Shown here piece after piece: positions 18,237 to 25,911 of a stretch of DNA of 25,995 bases. This stretch comes from Acidimicrobiaceae bacterium (GTDB taxonomy: Bacteria > Actinomycetota > Acidimicrobiia > Acidimicrobiales > Palsa-688), in assembly GCA_030838025.1 (NCBI GenBank), contig JAUTXM010000039.1, positions 1-25,995 of the forward strand. The letters run 5' to 3'. The position numbers and the translations under genes were made by a program. Each line of letters starts with the position of its first letter. The stretch's first letter is position 1. Under the pieces are notes generated by a model. That model ran no database searches. It had not been told where the DNA came from and saw only the letters and a list, made by a program, of their open reading frames with translations.

Positions 18237-18242
18237 ATCATA
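18237..18242 (-). promoter_or_regulatory. Possible -10 box of acn
   Basis: On the minus strand this reads TATGAT, close to TATAAT, and would give a leader of about 40 nt before ATG 18190 containing the AGGAG purine tract. The -35 region is not convincing. Confidence 0.4.
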
Positions 18243-18283
18243 CGGCCGGGCAGTGAGCATCCCGCCCATCGGGGCGCCACCCA

Positions 18284-18289
18284 TAGGCT
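18284..18289 (+). promoter_or_regulatory. Possible -10 box for leaderless DUF480 gene
   Basis: TAGGCT fits TAnnnT and ends 7 nt before GTG 18297, with no Shine-Dalgarno between them. This spacing is what a leaderless transcript would show. Confidence 0.3.
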
Positions 18290-18296
18290 GCCCGCC

Positions 18297-19028
18297 GTGG
18301 AGCAGACCGTACCGCTGACCGAGGAGGAGCAACGGGTCCTCGGCTGCCTGATCGAGAAGGGCGCCACGACGCCCGAGAGCTATCCCTTGACGATGAACGC
18401 CTTGATCGCGGCCTGCAACCAGACGAGCAACCGCGACCCGGTCGTCAGCTATCGCGAAGGCACGGTCAACGCCGCCTTGACGTCGCTGCGGGAACGCAAG
18501 CTGATCCGCATCGTCTACCCGGCGCATGCCCGGGTGACCAAGTACCGCCACGTTCTCGACGAGGTGTGGGCGCTGTCGCCGCAGGAGCTGGCCGTGCTCG
18601 CAGTGCTGCTCCTCCGGGGGGGCCAGACCCAGAACGAACTGGCTGCTCGCACGGAACGCTACGGCGATGCCAACGACCTGAACGACCTCGGGGGCATCCC
18701 GGGCATCCTGGATCGCTTGGCCCGGCGTCCCGAGCCCCTGGCACGGCTGGTCGAGCGCCGGGCGGGGCAGCGGGAGGACCGCTACGTCCACCTCCTCGGT
18801 CCGACGGCGATCCCCGAAGGTCGAGACGAACGCGATGCTGGCGACGGTGGGGATAGGTCCGGCCGATCGGAGCGTTCACCATCGGGCAACGCCGCGGCCA
18901 TGATCGAACGAATCGTGGCGCTTGAGGCGGATACTGCTAACCTGCGCCGTGAGCTTGCAAGCATTCGCGAGTGGCTCGGGGATCTGCTGGGAGAGCCGAA
19001 TCCACCACCGGAGTCAAGACCTGATTAA
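18297..19028 (+). CDS. YceH family (DUF480) protein (243 aa)
   Basis: The start is GTG 18297, giving MEQTVPLTEEEQRVLGCLIEKG, exactly where DUF480 proteins begin; longer frames would run into the divergent acn gene. Family landmarks are KGATTPESYPLTMNALIAACNQTSNRDPV (residues ~21-49), NAALTSLRERKLIR, YRHVLDEVWALSPQELAVLAVLLLRGGQT and RYVHLL near residue ~165. The fold is two winged-helix domains, usually seen in transcription-type DNA or RNA binding, but the cellular role is not known. The C-terminal ~75 residues are a charged linker followed by a coiled-coil-like helix (IVALEADTANLRRELASIREWLGDLL), which could mediate dimerisation. It stands alone. Confidence 0.9.
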   Translation: MEQTVPLTEEEQRVLGCLIEKGATTPESYPLTMNALIAACNQTSNRDPVVSYREGTVNAALTSLRERKLIRIVYPAHARVTKYRHVLDEVWALSPQELAVLAVLLLRGGQTQNELAARTERYGDANDLNDLGGIPGILDRLARRPEPLARLVERRAGQREDRYVHLLGPTAIPEGRDERDAGDGGDRSGRSERSPSGNAAAMIERIVALEADTANLRRELASIREWLGDLLGEPNPPPESRPD

Positions 19029-19050
19029 GGTGTGCCGATCGGCCGTAAAT

Positions 19051-19070
19051 CGCCGCACAACGCTGCACAA
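19051..19070 (+). repeat. Two tandem 10-bp direct repeats
   Basis: CGCCGCACAA (19051-19060) is followed at once by CGCTGCACAA (19061-19070), which differs at one base, then by ACGCTG. The repeats lie in the 219-nt gene-free stretch between the DUF480 and surface-protein genes, one helical turn apart, so a paired protein-binding site is conceivable. Confidence 0.3.
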
Positions 19071-19137
19071 ACGCTGATGAAGGCAGATGTGACAAGACGG
19101 ACAAAGAGATACCATCAAATGGACTTGGACGGGCAAC

Positions 19138-19155
19138 GTGTGAGGCGTGTCACAC
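19138..19155. promoter_or_regulatory. CRP/GlxR-type operator upstream of the surface protein gene
   Basis: GTGTGAGGCGTGTCACAC is a perfect palindrome of the form GTGTGA-N6-TCACAC, matching the TGTGA-N6-TCACA consensus of CRP-family regulators (E. coli CRP, mycobacterial Rv3676, corynebacterial GlxR). It lies 92 nt before ATG 19248. A possible -10 (TAGGTC at 19163-19168) sits just downstream. If that box is used, the operator would overlap the -35 region and the regulator would more likely repress than activate. Confidence 0.65.
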
Positions 19156-19231
19156 ATGGGGATAGGTCCCGTGGCGTTCGCGCTGTGAAGCGGAGTCGTT
19201 TTTCGTTGTTTCCGGATTACGACCGGTAACT

Positions 19232-19238
19232 GAGGAGG
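19232..19238 (+). promoter_or_regulatory. Strong Shine-Dalgarno of the surface protein gene
   Basis: GAGGAGG lies 9 nt before ATG 19248. It is the strongest ribosome-binding site in the window and suggests high expression. Confidence 0.75.
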
Positions 19239-19247
19239 CTGCAACAA

Positions 19248-21032
19248 ATGATCCGATTTCGCAAGCGAGGTTTGGCGCTGATGGGGACTGCGGTTCTCAC
19301 CATGGCCTCGGTAGGGGTGGTCCCGGCGGTGAATGCCTCGGCCCAACCCCGAGCCTTGGCCGCTGCCGGGGTGCCGTTCTCACGCGCCGCCTTCTTGGCC
19401 TATGGCACAGGAAGTGAGGTCCATCTGAGTGCGGTGTCGTCGGGCGCGTCGACATTGGCGAAGGTGGAGCAGGCGTTCTCGGCCAACACTGCGGCCGGAG
19501 GCGGCCTCGGTGCTGCGATGGTTTCACCTGTCACGGGTGCGGTCGTCCAGAGCGATCAAACAGCCAACGCCGCCAACGCCTACGGGCGGGGTTCCGGGCT
19601 TGAGGTCGGACTTGGCTTGAGCGCAGCTCAGAGCAACCAGCTCAAGCTTGGTATCGCCGAGGCGCACGCCGCCCCGCCGAGCGGGCTCATCACCAAGACG
19701 GCCATCCCGCTCAACATCCCGGGAATCCTCACGACTGGCCTCCTGACCGGCAAGGCCGCGGCCGCATACAATTCGTCGTTCTGCCCCGTCGGCCAGCCAC
19801 TGGCCTACGGCGAGGGTGACGCATCGGCGCCGACCTCGGTGGTGGGACAGACCCCGCCGCTGGTGTCAGGTACCGGCGCTTCGGGTACGCAGGCTGCTCA
19901 GTCCCGTACCCGGACCGATCTGGTTGCCAATGCAGACGGCACCTTCGGCCTCCAGAACACGGTCGAGGAGATCATCACGCCGCTGACGGTCAACCTCGGT
20001 GCCGCCGTGCAGTTGGCGGTCACGGTGCAGGGCAACGGCCCGAACTCGCCGTTCACCGTTTCGACCTTCACCGATGGTGAGGGCCACTCGAGCGTGACCT
20101 TCTCCAACAACGACCCTGTCGTCAAGATCGACCTGAAGGTCAGTGGTGTCACGACGACGCTGGCCAACGTCAAGTTGAGCCTGCTGGCAGGAATCATCAA
20201 TCCCCTGCTCGGGACCGGCTCAGCGCTCAGCACCACGTTGGCCTTGCTGGGCGTTCACCTGAGCATCAACGTCGGCGTCCGTACGACCCTTCCGGGGGCG
20301 ATAGCTGGTTCGACATCGGTCGCCTACGACCTGTTGGCCATCAATGCTTCCTTGGGCGCACCGATCGCCCCTCCGCTGCCTGCGCTGACCGTCGCAGACG
20401 TTCGGCTGGGCCATGTCGAGTCTGAAGTGGCGCTGCCCAACGGTGCGATCGCCTGCACCGTCCCGGTGGCCAAGGTTGCGAATCCCGCTGTGGTTCAGGC
20501 CGGCAACACCTTCACCTGGACCATCCTGATCCCGGCGACGAGCGCCTCCCTGAACGACTCGACCTGCGACCTGACCGGCATCAAGGCGACCGACAAGATC
20601 TCGGTCAACTCCGGTAGCCCGACGTTCACCATCAACAGCATCAGCAACGGTGGTACCTACAACGCCTCCACGGGGACGATCACCTGGGCCAACTTGGGGA
20701 CGTACCACCCTGGTGATCCGCCCATCGCAGTGTCGATCGGTGTGAGCATCCCGGCTGGATCCGCGGCCGGTGTGCTTCAGGACACCGCCAATGTGACAGC
20801 CGGCCTCGGTAACTGCACCGGTGGCGCCACAGGCGTCGCCACGGCAATCGGTTCAGTGGGCAGCGCCATCATTGGCGGCTCCGTGACGCTGATTGCTCCG
20901 CAGGTCACCGCGGCAGGGGCGGGCCTGGCTACCACCGGTACCGGTCCTATGCTTCCGTGGATCGCCGCCGGCCTGTTGATCCTGGCTGCTGCCACCCACC
21001 GGGTGCTGCGCCGGGTTCGAAACAATCCGTAG
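19248..21032 (+). CDS. Secreted surface protein with LATTG (class E-type) sortase signal (594 aa)
   Basis: The N-terminus has a basic segment (RFRKR), a hydrophobic core and a probable signal peptidase site after ASA (A32|Q33). The mature part is Ser/Thr/Gly/Ala/Val-rich, nearly free of Cys, and looks beta-rich, with stretches such as AAVQLAVTVQGNG and SSVTFSNNDPVVKIDLKVSG. Residues ~400-530 resemble a DUF11-like Ig-type domain (QAGNTFTWTILIPATSA, NGGTYNASTGTITWANLG). The C-terminus has LATTG (560-564), a hydrophobic helix (MLPWIAAGLLILAAA) and a basic tail (RRVRNNP). LAxTG is the motif used by class E sortases in actinobacteria, so covalent cell-wall anchoring is likely; no sortase gene is in the window. 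It has a strong ribosome-binding site, a CRP-type operator upstream and a strong terminator after it, so it is probably a monocistronic, well-expressed surface protein. Its codon third positions look less GC-rich than its neighbours. Confidence 0.82.
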   Translation: MIRFRKRGLALMGTAVLTMASVGVVPAVNASAQPRALAAAGVPFSRAAFLAYGTGSEVHLSAVSSGASTLAKVEQAFSANTAAGGGLGAAMVSPVTGAVVQSDQTANAANAYGRGSGLEVGLGLSAAQSNQLKLGIAEAHAAPPSGLITKTAIPLNIPGILTTGLLTGKAAAAYNSSFCPVGQPLAYGEGDASAPTSVVGQTPPLVSGTGASGTQAAQSRTRTDLVANADGTFGLQNTVEEIITPLTVNLGAAVQLAVTVQGNGPNSPFTVSTFTDGEGHSSVTFSNNDPVVKIDLKVSGVTTTLANVKLSLLAGIINPLLGTGSALSTTLALLGVHLSINVGVRTTLPGAIAGSTSVAYDLLAINASLGAPIAPPLPALTVADVRLGHVESEVALPNGAIACTVPVAKVANPAVVQAGNTFTWTILIPATSASLNDSTCDLTGIKATDKISVNSGSPTFTINSISNGGTYNASTGTITWANLGTYHPGDPPIAVSIGVSIPAGSAAGVLQDTANVTAGLGNCTGGATGVATAIGSVGSAIIGGSVTLIAPQVTAAGAGLATTGTGPMLPWIAAGLLILAAATHRVLRRVRNNP

Positions 21033-21054
21033 CACCAAGTTCCGGTAGCTGGTA

Positions 21055-21087
21055 AATGAGGCCCCCGCCTGGTGCGGGGGCCTCATT
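21055..21087 (+). terminator. Strong rho-independent terminator of the surface protein gene
   Basis: AATGAGGCCCCCGC (21055-21068) pairs perfectly with GCGGGGGCCTCATT (21074-21087) around a CTGGT loop. This 14-bp stem ends 23 nt after the stop codon starts its trailer. The T-tract is only ATT, as is common in high-GC actinobacteria. Confidence 0.85.
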
Positions 21088-21142
21088 CGCGCCTCGACCT
21101 TGGGCCTTCCGGCGGGCGACGGCCTGTAGCCTCATCCTCACC

Positions 21143-23020
21143 GTGACCGATCGCCTGTCGCACCCTCCCTTGGCCCAGAATGCCTACCGCGCCATCCGCG
21201 CGGGCGACGTCACCGAGAGCTACGTGGGCCGGCGGCTCCGTCTGGCCGGGTGGATCGGTGCCAAGCGCGACCACGGCGGCCTGTTGTTCATCGACCTGCG
21301 CGACACAGGCGGCGTGCTGCAGTTGGTGTCGCACCCTGACCGAGCCGGATTCGAGACGCTGAGCCGGCTGCGGCTCGAGAGCGTCATCAGCGTCGAGGGC
21401 GAGATCGTCGCGCGCGACGAAAAGGACTTCAACCCGAAGCTGGCCACCGGCACCATCGAGTTGGCGGTCGACTCGGTCGAGGTGCTGTCGGTTGCCGAGG
21501 TCCTTCCCTTCCCGATCGACCCGGCGGCGGAGATCTCCGAGGAGGCCCGGATGCGGTACCGGTACCTCGACCTCCGTCGCGGCCCCGTCGTCGCCCGACT
21601 CCAGGCACGGGCGCGGCTGGCGCAGCTGGTCCGCTCCCACCTATCGGACCGCGGATTCCTGGAGATAACCACCCCGATCCTCACCGCCAGCAGCCCCGAG
21701 GGCGCCCGGGATTTCCTCGTTCCCAGCCGGCTGTACCCCGGCGAGTTTTACGCCCTCCCCCAGGCTCCGCAGCAGTTCAAGCAGCTGCTCATGGTCGGCG
21801 GAATCGAGCGTTACTTCCAGATCGCGCCCTGTTTCCGAGACGAGGCGTCACGTGCCGACCGCAGCCCGGGCGAGTTCTACCAGATCGACCTGGAGATGGC
21901 CTTCGCCACCCAGGAGGACGTGTTCGACGAGGTCGAGCAGCTGATGGTGCACGTCGTCACCGAACTGCCGGAGGGCGGCCTGGCGCCCGTCAAGCGGGCC
22001 AAGGCACCCTTCCCCCGCCTCACGTATGCCGATGCCGTGACCCGCTACGGCACCGACAAACCCGACCTGCGCTTCGACCTGGCCATCGCGGAGCTCACCG
22101 CCGCCTTGGGTGGCGCAACGGAACTGCCCATGTTCCAACTCGCCCTGGACAAGGGTCATGCCATCCGGGCCCTCCGGGTCCCGGCCGGCGGTCCCCGGCC
22201 CCGCCGATGGTTCGACGCCTTCGCCGACGCCGCCAACAAGTCCGGGGTCATCGGTAGCTGGCTGCAACTGGAGAACCCACCCGGCGACGCTGACGGATCG
22301 ATCGCCCGGGCTGACGAGCAACCGAAGCTTCCGGCGAAGGGTCCACTGGCCCGCAAGTTGACCGACGACGAGGTCCAGACGATCGTCGAGGCGGTCGGCG
22401 CCCTACCTGGCGACGCCGTCCTGACCACCGTCGGTCCGCCGCACAGGGCCAGCCAGCCGCTCGGGGCGCAGCGAAGCGCCATCGGAAGGGAACTGGGCCT
22501 GGCTGACCCAGACGAGCTGGCATTCTGCTGGATCACCGACTTCCCGATGTACGAGTGGAACGACGAGACCCGCGACTGGGATTTCTCGCATAACCCGTTC
22601 TCCATGCCACAGGGAGGGTTGGATGCGTTGCAGACCAAGGACCCTGGTGACATCCTGGCGTTTCAGTACGACCTGGTATGCAACGGCCTCGAACTGTCAT
22701 CGGGAGCGGTCCGTAACCACCAACCCGAGGTGATGGAGGCCGCATTCGCCATCGCCGGCTATGGCCCCGAGCGGGTGCAGCAGTCGTTCCCGGCCTTGTG
22801 GCAGGCGTTTCACTACGGCGCCCCGCCCCATGCGGGGATCGCGCCCGGCTTTGACCGCCTCCTCATGTTGCTCCTCGACCAGGCGAACCTGCGCGAGGTG
22901 ATCGCCTTCCCGCTCAACCAGAGCGCCCGCGACCTCCTGATGGGCGCGCCCAACGAGGTGAGCGAGCAGCAACTGAAGGAGCTCCACCTCCGGGTGGTGC
23001 CACCGACCGCACCGAGCTAG
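21143..23020 (+). CDS. aspS: Aspartyl-tRNA synthetase, probably non-discriminating (625 aa)
   Basis: AspS charges tRNA-Asp with aspartate. GTG 21143 gives VTDRLSHPPL; an ATG farther upstream lies inside the terminator stem and is rejected. The anticodon-binding OB fold has GWIGAKRDHGGLLFIDLRD (36-54). Class II motifs follow: motif 1 in FLEITTPILTASSPEGARDF, motif 2 in QLLMVGGIERYFQIAPCFRDE, and motif 3 in GIAPGFDRLLMLL. The bacterial GAD insertion lies between, after LTYADAVTRYGTDKPDLRF. H44 in RDHGG corresponds to the His that marks non-discriminating AspRS (His31 in Pseudomonas aeruginosa; Leu in the discriminating E. coli enzyme). It may thus also charge tRNA-Asn, for repair by GatCAB. A TAGCCT box at 21127-21132 is a possible -10 giving a very short leader. 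Confidence 0.97.
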   Translation: MTDRLSHPPLAQNAYRAIRAGDVTESYVGRRLRLAGWIGAKRDHGGLLFIDLRDTGGVLQLVSHPDRAGFETLSRLRLESVISVEGEIVARDEKDFNPKLATGTIELAVDSVEVLSVAEVLPFPIDPAAEISEEARMRYRYLDLRRGPVVARLQARARLAQLVRSHLSDRGFLEITTPILTASSPEGARDFLVPSRLYPGEFYALPQAPQQFKQLLMVGGIERYFQIAPCFRDEASRADRSPGEFYQIDLEMAFATQEDVFDEVEQLMVHVVTELPEGGLAPVKRAKAPFPRLTYADAVTRYGTDKPDLRFDLAIAELTAALGGATELPMFQLALDKGHAIRALRVPAGGPRPRRWFDAFADAANKSGVIGSWLQLENPPGDADGSIARADEQPKLPAKGPLARKLTDDEVQTIVEAVGALPGDAVLTTVGPPHRASQPLGAQRSAIGRELGLADPDELAFCWITDFPMYEWNDETRDWDFSHNPFSMPQGGLDALQTKDPGDILAFQYDLVCNGLELSSGAVRNHQPEVMEAAFAIAGYGPERVQQSFPALWQAFHYGAPPHAGIAPGFDRLLMLLLDQANLREVIAFPLNQSARDLLMGAPNEVSEQQLKELHLRVVPPTAPS

Positions 23021-23062
23021 CACCCCGGCGCCGGCGAGGGCCGGCCGCGGCATGGACAGGGT

Positions 23063-23935
23063 GTGACCACCACTCGCAGTGACACGCTCACCGTCCTCGC
23101 CCAAAGCATCGAGTCCATAGCACCCACGGACGCCCCGGCGGCCTGGGCCGAGATCGTGGGCTGCCTGGACGAACCCGAACAGGTGCGCTGGCATCCCTCC
23201 GTCGACGCCCTGGCCGGCTTCGTCGCGCCACCCGACTGCCACGCAATCGTTACTGTCGGCTACGGCTGGGCCCACAGCCTCGCGGAAGGCACGCCCACCG
23301 GCCGGGCCCTGCTCGGTCCTGACGGACGTCGTCGCTGCCGTGTCGTTTGCCTCGTGAGCCGCTCCGGTGAGGTGGCCGGCTACCTCCGAGATGGCCCCAA
23401 CATCCTGATCGACGAGGCGCCGACCGTCGGCCGGGTCATCGACTACATCCGGCGGGCGTTCCTGCTTCCGACGTCGCCACCGGAGGAGTCGACCAGCCGC
23501 TTCCTGGCCTACATGTGGCTCAGCAGCGTCCGGGCCCTCGCCGAGCAGGCGGACCGCCCCCTTCCCTGGTCCCGCGTGATTGGAGAGCACCCGGCGATCA
23601 AGGTGGCTGAGGAGGCCGGCCTTACCGTTCCCTACGCCGAGCTTGTCCGGATACTGCGCATGGTTGCCGACACCTGGTCCTGGACCTACCTGGCCGAACA
23701 GGCTGCGGCGCCGGGCTGGCTGGCCGACCTGCTCCCCCCAGGTACGTCGGGCTGGATGGACGAAGGCGTCTTGTCGCGGACGCTGCTCGCGTTCTCGGGC
23801 ATCACGAACCTGGTCGAGCAGGTAACCGCTCGCATCGAGCCCGCGGCAGCCAAGAAACTGCACCGCATCCTCCGACAACTTGACCTTGGGGACACCCACC
23901 CTCATCCGAGTTGGGGCAGCGTCTCGAACACTTGA
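23063..23935 (+). CDS. Hypothetical protein (290 aa), unknown family
   Basis: The start is GTG 23063 and the stop TGA 23933-23935. No signal peptide or membrane segment is visible. The sequence reads as a soluble alpha/beta domain followed by a helical half. The first ~135 residues include CHAIVTVGYGWAHSLAEG and RCRVVCLVSRSGEVAGYLRDGP, strand-turn patterns like those of a small enzyme or ligand-binding domain. The second half is Trp-rich and helical (LAYMWLSSVRALAEQADRPLPWSRVIGEHPAIKVAEEAGL, then TWSWTYLAEQAAAPGWL). I do not recognise the family and propose no function. It begins 42 nt after aspS and could be on the same transcript. Codon use looks like the neighbours, supporting a real gene. 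Confidence 0.65.
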   Translation: MTTTRSDTLTVLAQSIESIAPTDAPAAWAEIVGCLDEPEQVRWHPSVDALAGFVAPPDCHAIVTVGYGWAHSLAEGTPTGRALLGPDGRRRCRVVCLVSRSGEVAGYLRDGPNILIDEAPTVGRVIDYIRRAFLLPTSPPEESTSRFLAYMWLSSVRALAEQADRPLPWSRVIGEHPAIKVAEEAGLTVPYAELVRILRMVADTWSWTYLAEQAAAPGWLADLLPPGTSGWMDEGVLSRTLLAFSGITNLVEQVTARIEPAAAKKLHRILRQLDLGDTHPHPSWGSVSNT

Positions 23936-23981
23936 CGATGCACCGCACAGGTGCCGCTCGACAAGGAAAGAGAAAAGGAAA

Positions 23982-24383
23982 ATGTCGCTCGTTCGGTTGC
24001 TCCCGGCATGGCTGCACGCCATTGCCGACTACGCGGTGGGACTGTCGCTCATCGTCGTCGCTCTCGCCGTACATGCCTCGACCGGCGCCACCGCCACCGG
24101 TGTCGTGGTTGGCGCCACCGTCTTGGCCGTCAGCATGCTGACGCGGTATCCGTTGGGCGTCGTCAAGGTCCTGCCGTTCACGGTTCACTCCGCCGGTGAC
24201 TATCTCGCCGCCATCGTGCTCCTGGCGGCTCCGTTCGCGCTGAACTTTGCGACCGGCGACCCCGCCCTCACCTTCTTCTATGTCGTCGCAGGAGTTGCTG
24301 TGCTGGCGGTCAGCCTCATCACGAACTACCAGTTCAGCCCAAGGCGTCAGGCCACGCAGCCGGCCTGGCAGTACAGCGGGTAG
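23982..24383 (+). CDS. Small four-helix membrane protein built from a duplicated unit (133 aa)
   Basis: ATG 23982 follows a purine-rich tract containing AAAGGA. Four hydrophobic segments are visible, at about residues 14-30, 38-53, 75-90 and 97-113. The protein is a tandem duplication. LPAWLHAIADY (7-17) matches LPFTVHSAGDY (64-74) with shared H-x3-D-Y, and VLAVSMLTRY (47-56) matches VLAVSLITNY (107-116), giving a repeat of ~57-60 residues. The layout recalls small actinobacterial repeat membrane proteins such as SPW-repeat proteins, but the SPW signature itself is absent, so I leave it unnamed. The tail is polar and basic (SPRRQATQPAWQYSG). It starts 46 nt after the 290-aa gene. Confidence 0.7.
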   Translation: MSLVRLLPAWLHAIADYAVGLSLIVVALAVHASTGATATGVVVGATVLAVSMLTRYPLGVVKVLPFTVHSAGDYLAAIVLLAAPFALNFATGDPALTFFYVVAGVAVLAVSLITNYQFSPRRQATQPAWQYSG

Positions 24384-24410
24384 TCCCCCTTCTACCTGCT
24401 TGCGGCACCG

Positions 24411-24457
24411 ACCGGTGGCGCCTTTCGGTCAGCAACAGCGACCGGGGCGCCACCGGT
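24411..24457. terminator. Long inverted repeat between convergent genes, likely bidirectional terminator
   Basis: ACCGGTGGCGCC (24411-24422) pairs perfectly with GGCGCCACCGGT (24446-24457). A nested 5-bp stem, CGGTC (24426-24430) with GACCG (24440-24444), extends it. It separates the ends of the small membrane protein (24383) and the minus-strand acyltransferase (24499). A T-rich step (GGTTTG) follows on the plus strand. Confidence 0.6.
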
Positions 24458-24484
24458 TTGCGTCGTCAATCGGTTTGCGTCGTC
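24454..24484 (+). repeat. 14-bp direct repeat, 17-bp period
   Basis: CGGTTTGCGTCGTC occurs at 24454-24467 and again at 24471-24484, separated by AAT. The first copy overlaps the right arm of the adjacent hairpin. A recent tandem duplication or a paired binding site are both possible. Confidence 0.6.
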
Positions 24485-24498
24485 CCCGCCCGGATCGA

Positions 24499-25884
24499 TC
24501 AGGCGGACGCCGGCATACCGGGTGAACAGCTGACCAGGGCACAGGCTTGGCGGACCACCTCGGCGCGGTGGTTGAGCACCGTGGGCAGCACCATCTGCCG
24601 GGAACGGACGACGTTGGCGCCCTCGATCAACCCGCCCACCGACTTGGCCCGCTCGCTCAACCGTAACGTGGCATAGCCGCTGAGCGGGCCCACGAGGAAC
24701 GCGATGGCGCCGGCCACGATGCCCCGCCTGCGCCGGACCACCTCGGCGATGGCCAGATACTCGATGCTGAACAGGGCAAAACAACCCAGCAGCTTGACCG
24801 TCGACTTGACGCTCTCGTTGCGAGGAAGCCTTCCCACCCGCTTCATCACCTGGTACGGGAGGGCGTGGACGGCAACGCCCAGCAGCCCGGGCGGGAGGGC
24901 CAGTCCAACCTTCAGCATCGACCATGCCAATGCGCCTTGATAGTGACGGCCGTAGCGGGCCGTGACCAAGGCGTCGGTGACGCCCATGAGCGCCAGGTCC
25001 CGCCGGTAGACGCGGTATGCCTCCTTCAGCTTCCGGCCCTCCGCCGTGCCATCGAGGTCGACTGACGCCAAGGCGACCGCCACCCGTTCCCGATCGGCCA
25101 GCGCCGTCCCCGAACCCGCCGCGGAAGCAGCGCCGGCCGCCGCTAGGGAGGTGTCACCCCCGGGCACAGGTGTCACGACCAGGTCCCCGATAGCAGCCAG
25201 CATCTCCGCGTCCTGCCATGACCGGTAGGTCGCGACCACCTCGTGCAACTGCTCGGCCATCTCGTCGGTCAGCGCCCGCGCCGCCGCTCTCGGGTCCTCC
25301 TGATAGGCATCCACCCACGGCGCCACTGGTCGGGGCACTCCCACCCTGACCAGCGCCCGGGAGCGGAACGTGGCCTTGGCGTCGTACACCAGGCCGACGG
25401 CGACGGTTGCCAGCCCGTCGGTGCCCTCGTCGGCTGCGGCACTCAGTGCAATGCGGGCGGCGCCAGTGCGCAATGGCTGCAACGCCGGCTCGTTGTGGCT
25501 GATCCCTTCGGGGAACACCGCCACGACACCGCCGCGCGCCAGCAGTTGCCGCGAGGTTCGGAACGTGGTCTCGTTGCGATCGGTCCCCTGGTGCTCGCTG
25601 TCACTGTCGGACCGCCGATACACCGGCACCACCCCGGCCAGCTTCAGGAACGGACGCAGGGGAAGGATCCGGAACAAGGTCGACTTTCCGAGGAATCTGG
25701 GATAGCGCCGCAGGGTCGTCATGAGCAGCAGCCCGTCGACGAGCCCGTTGGAGTGATTGGCGACCACCACGAGCGGCCCATGCCGAGGCAGGTTGTCGGC
25801 GCCCTCCACCTCGACGTGGCGGAAGAAGACATGCGTCAGCAGCGACGCCAGCCGAGTCATCAGCTCGTCCGCGACCCGCCGCAT
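24499..25884 (-). CDS. GPAT-like glycerolipid acyltransferase with C-terminal membrane domain (461 aa)
   Basis: I chose ATG 25884 (MRRVADELMTRLASLL). The open frame continues upstream through the GC-rich tandem repeat, but that part is low-complexity Arg/Gly and has no homology-like features. Motif I is NHSNGLVDGLLL, with five rather than four residues between His and Asp. Motif III is FPEGISHNEPALQPLRTGAARIAL. The FPEGxSH...L..L.TGAARIAL pattern resembles the acyltransferases that act on glycerol-3-phosphate (Gat/SCT1-like) more than ordinary PlsC. After ~residue 320, hydrophobic segments (ALAWSMLKVGLALPPGLLGVAV; LLGCFALFSIEYLAIAEVV; GIVAGAIAFLVGPLSGYATL) anchor it in the membrane. A TAACAT box at 25892-25897 lies 7 nt before the ATG, so the transcript may be leaderless. 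Substrate choice is inferred. Confidence 0.82.
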   Translation of the reverse strand: MRRVADELMTRLASLLTHVFFRHVEVEGADNLPRHGPLVVVANHSNGLVDGLLLMTTLRRYPRFLGKSTLFRILPLRPFLKLAGVVPVYRRSDSDSEHQGTDRNETTFRTSRQLLARGGVVAVFPEGISHNEPALQPLRTGAARIALSAAADEGTDGLATVAVGLVYDAKATFRSRALVRVGVPRPVAPWVDAYQEDPRAAARALTDEMAEQLHEVVATYRSWQDAEMLAAIGDLVVTPVPGGDTSLAAAGAASAAGSGTALADRERVAVALASVDLDGTAEGRKLKEAYRVYRRDLALMGVTDALVTARYGRHYQGALAWSMLKVGLALPPGLLGVAVHALPYQVMKRVGRLPRNESVKSTVKLLGCFALFSIEYLAIAEVVRRRRGIVAGAIAFLVGPLSGYATLRLSERAKSVGGLIEGANVVRSRQMVLPTVLNHRAEVVRQACALVSCSPGMPASA

Positions 25885-25891
25885 CACGGTG

Positions 25892-25897
25892 ATGTTA
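25892..25897 (-). promoter_or_regulatory. Possible -10 box of a leaderless acyltransferase gene
   Basis: On the minus strand this reads TAACAT (TAnnnT) and ends 7 nt before ATG 25884, with no Shine-Dalgarno between. A GTG immediately before the ATG is an alternative start. Confidence 0.35.
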
Positions 25898-25911
25898 GAG
25901 CCCGCCCGATG

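Noticed and set aside
18191..18367. Longer N-terminus for aconitase
   Set aside because: It would overlap the start of the divergent DUF480 gene and has no AcnA-like sequence.
21056..21142. Longer N-terminus for AspRS from the ATG at 21056
   Set aside because: That ATG is inside the stem of the terminator of the preceding gene.
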